Source of the DNA: Mycobacterium numidiamassiliense
Lineage (GTDB): Bacteria; Actinomycetota; Actinomycetes; Mycobacteriales; Mycobacteriaceae
Length of the DNA: 64,000 bases
Assembly: GCF_900157365.1 (NCBI RefSeq)
Contig: NZ_FUEZ01000003.1
Coordinates: 1,178,001-1,242,000, forward strand
Direction of reading: 5' to 3'
Below are positions 63,961-64,000 of this stretch, piece after piece. The position numbers and the translations under genes are program-made. Numbering within the stretch: position 1 is the first letter of the stretch; every line of letters begins with the position of its first letter. The notes under the pieces are model-generated. The model did not search any database and had not been told where the DNA came from. It saw nothing but the letters and a program-made list of their open reading frames with translations.

Positions 63961-64000
63961 GCTTGGGGTGCTTCACTTTTGGAGCGCCTTCATGTTCTCA

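Overview
The window is mycobacterial chromosome, most likely from a slow-growing non-tuberculous Mycobacterium. It is GC-rich, many genes start with GTG or TTG, start/stop overlaps of the ATGA type are frequent, and it carries genus-specific genes: fgd1, pknG with glnX and glnH, lpqL, lpqM, lpqK, ttfA and mutT3. Comparisons with M. tuberculosis H37Rv below come from memory of its gene order; no database was searched. I recognised no PE/PPE gene, tRNA, rRNA, insertion sequence, prophage or CRISPR array.

Layout. 0-8.1 kb: surface and exported proteins (a partial LLM-type oxidoreductase, a DUF4190 protein, the lipoprotein metallopeptidase LpqM, two tandem LpqL-type aminopeptidases, a CD225/DUF2752 membrane pair, two tandem exported four-cysteine proteins) and an SGNH hydrolase. 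8.1-11.5 kb: thiamine synthesis, with thiO-thiS-thiG behind a TPP riboswitch and thiE divergent, then mutT3. 11.6-16.6 kb: the glnX-glnH-pknG amino-acid sensing operon, followed by a 13-unit tandem repeat. 16.6-25.6 kb: a DUF559-type protein, a DUF1800/DUF1501 pair, ackA-pta-fgd1, a triplicated 55-bp repeat, a metallo-beta-lactamase-fold hydrolase and a YnfA-like protein. 25.6-30.9 kb: a compact minus-strand operon of DUF3054, SAM methyltransferase, GNAT and three LLM flavin oxidoreductases. 31-39.7 kb: fadE7-lpqK-exported protein, a decayed stretch, ndhA, metZ, a rhodanese and a PurT-like protein. 39.7-53.4 kb: housekeeping and envelope genes (purA, an M50 protease, a cation efflux protein, fba, a DedA protein, acetoacetyl-CoA synthetase, GH76, an RNA methyltransferase, pyrE, ttfA). 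53.5-64 kb: clpB with an HspR-type operator, a DUF3060 protein, a flavohemoprotein, an aldose epimerase, a large adenylyl cyclase/ATPase and a methyltransferase.

How they work together. The thi operon makes the thiazole half of thiamine and the divergent thiE joins the two halves. GlnH (binding lipoprotein), GlnX (membrane) and PknG (kinase) form the known aspartate/glutamate sensing route to central nitrogen metabolism. Pta and AckA interconvert acetyl-CoA and acetate next to Fgd1, the main source of reduced F420. TtfA serves mycomembrane lipid export.

Points most worth a second look: a PurT-like protein and an LpqK protein whose signature catalytic residues are replaced, an LpqL paralogue lacking a zinc ligand, the LLM/methyltransferase/GNAT operon, the repeats after pknG and beside fgd1, inverted repeats at the glnX and cation-efflux promoters, and a synteny break near 39.7 kb where gene order switches from inverted to direct relative to H37Rv.
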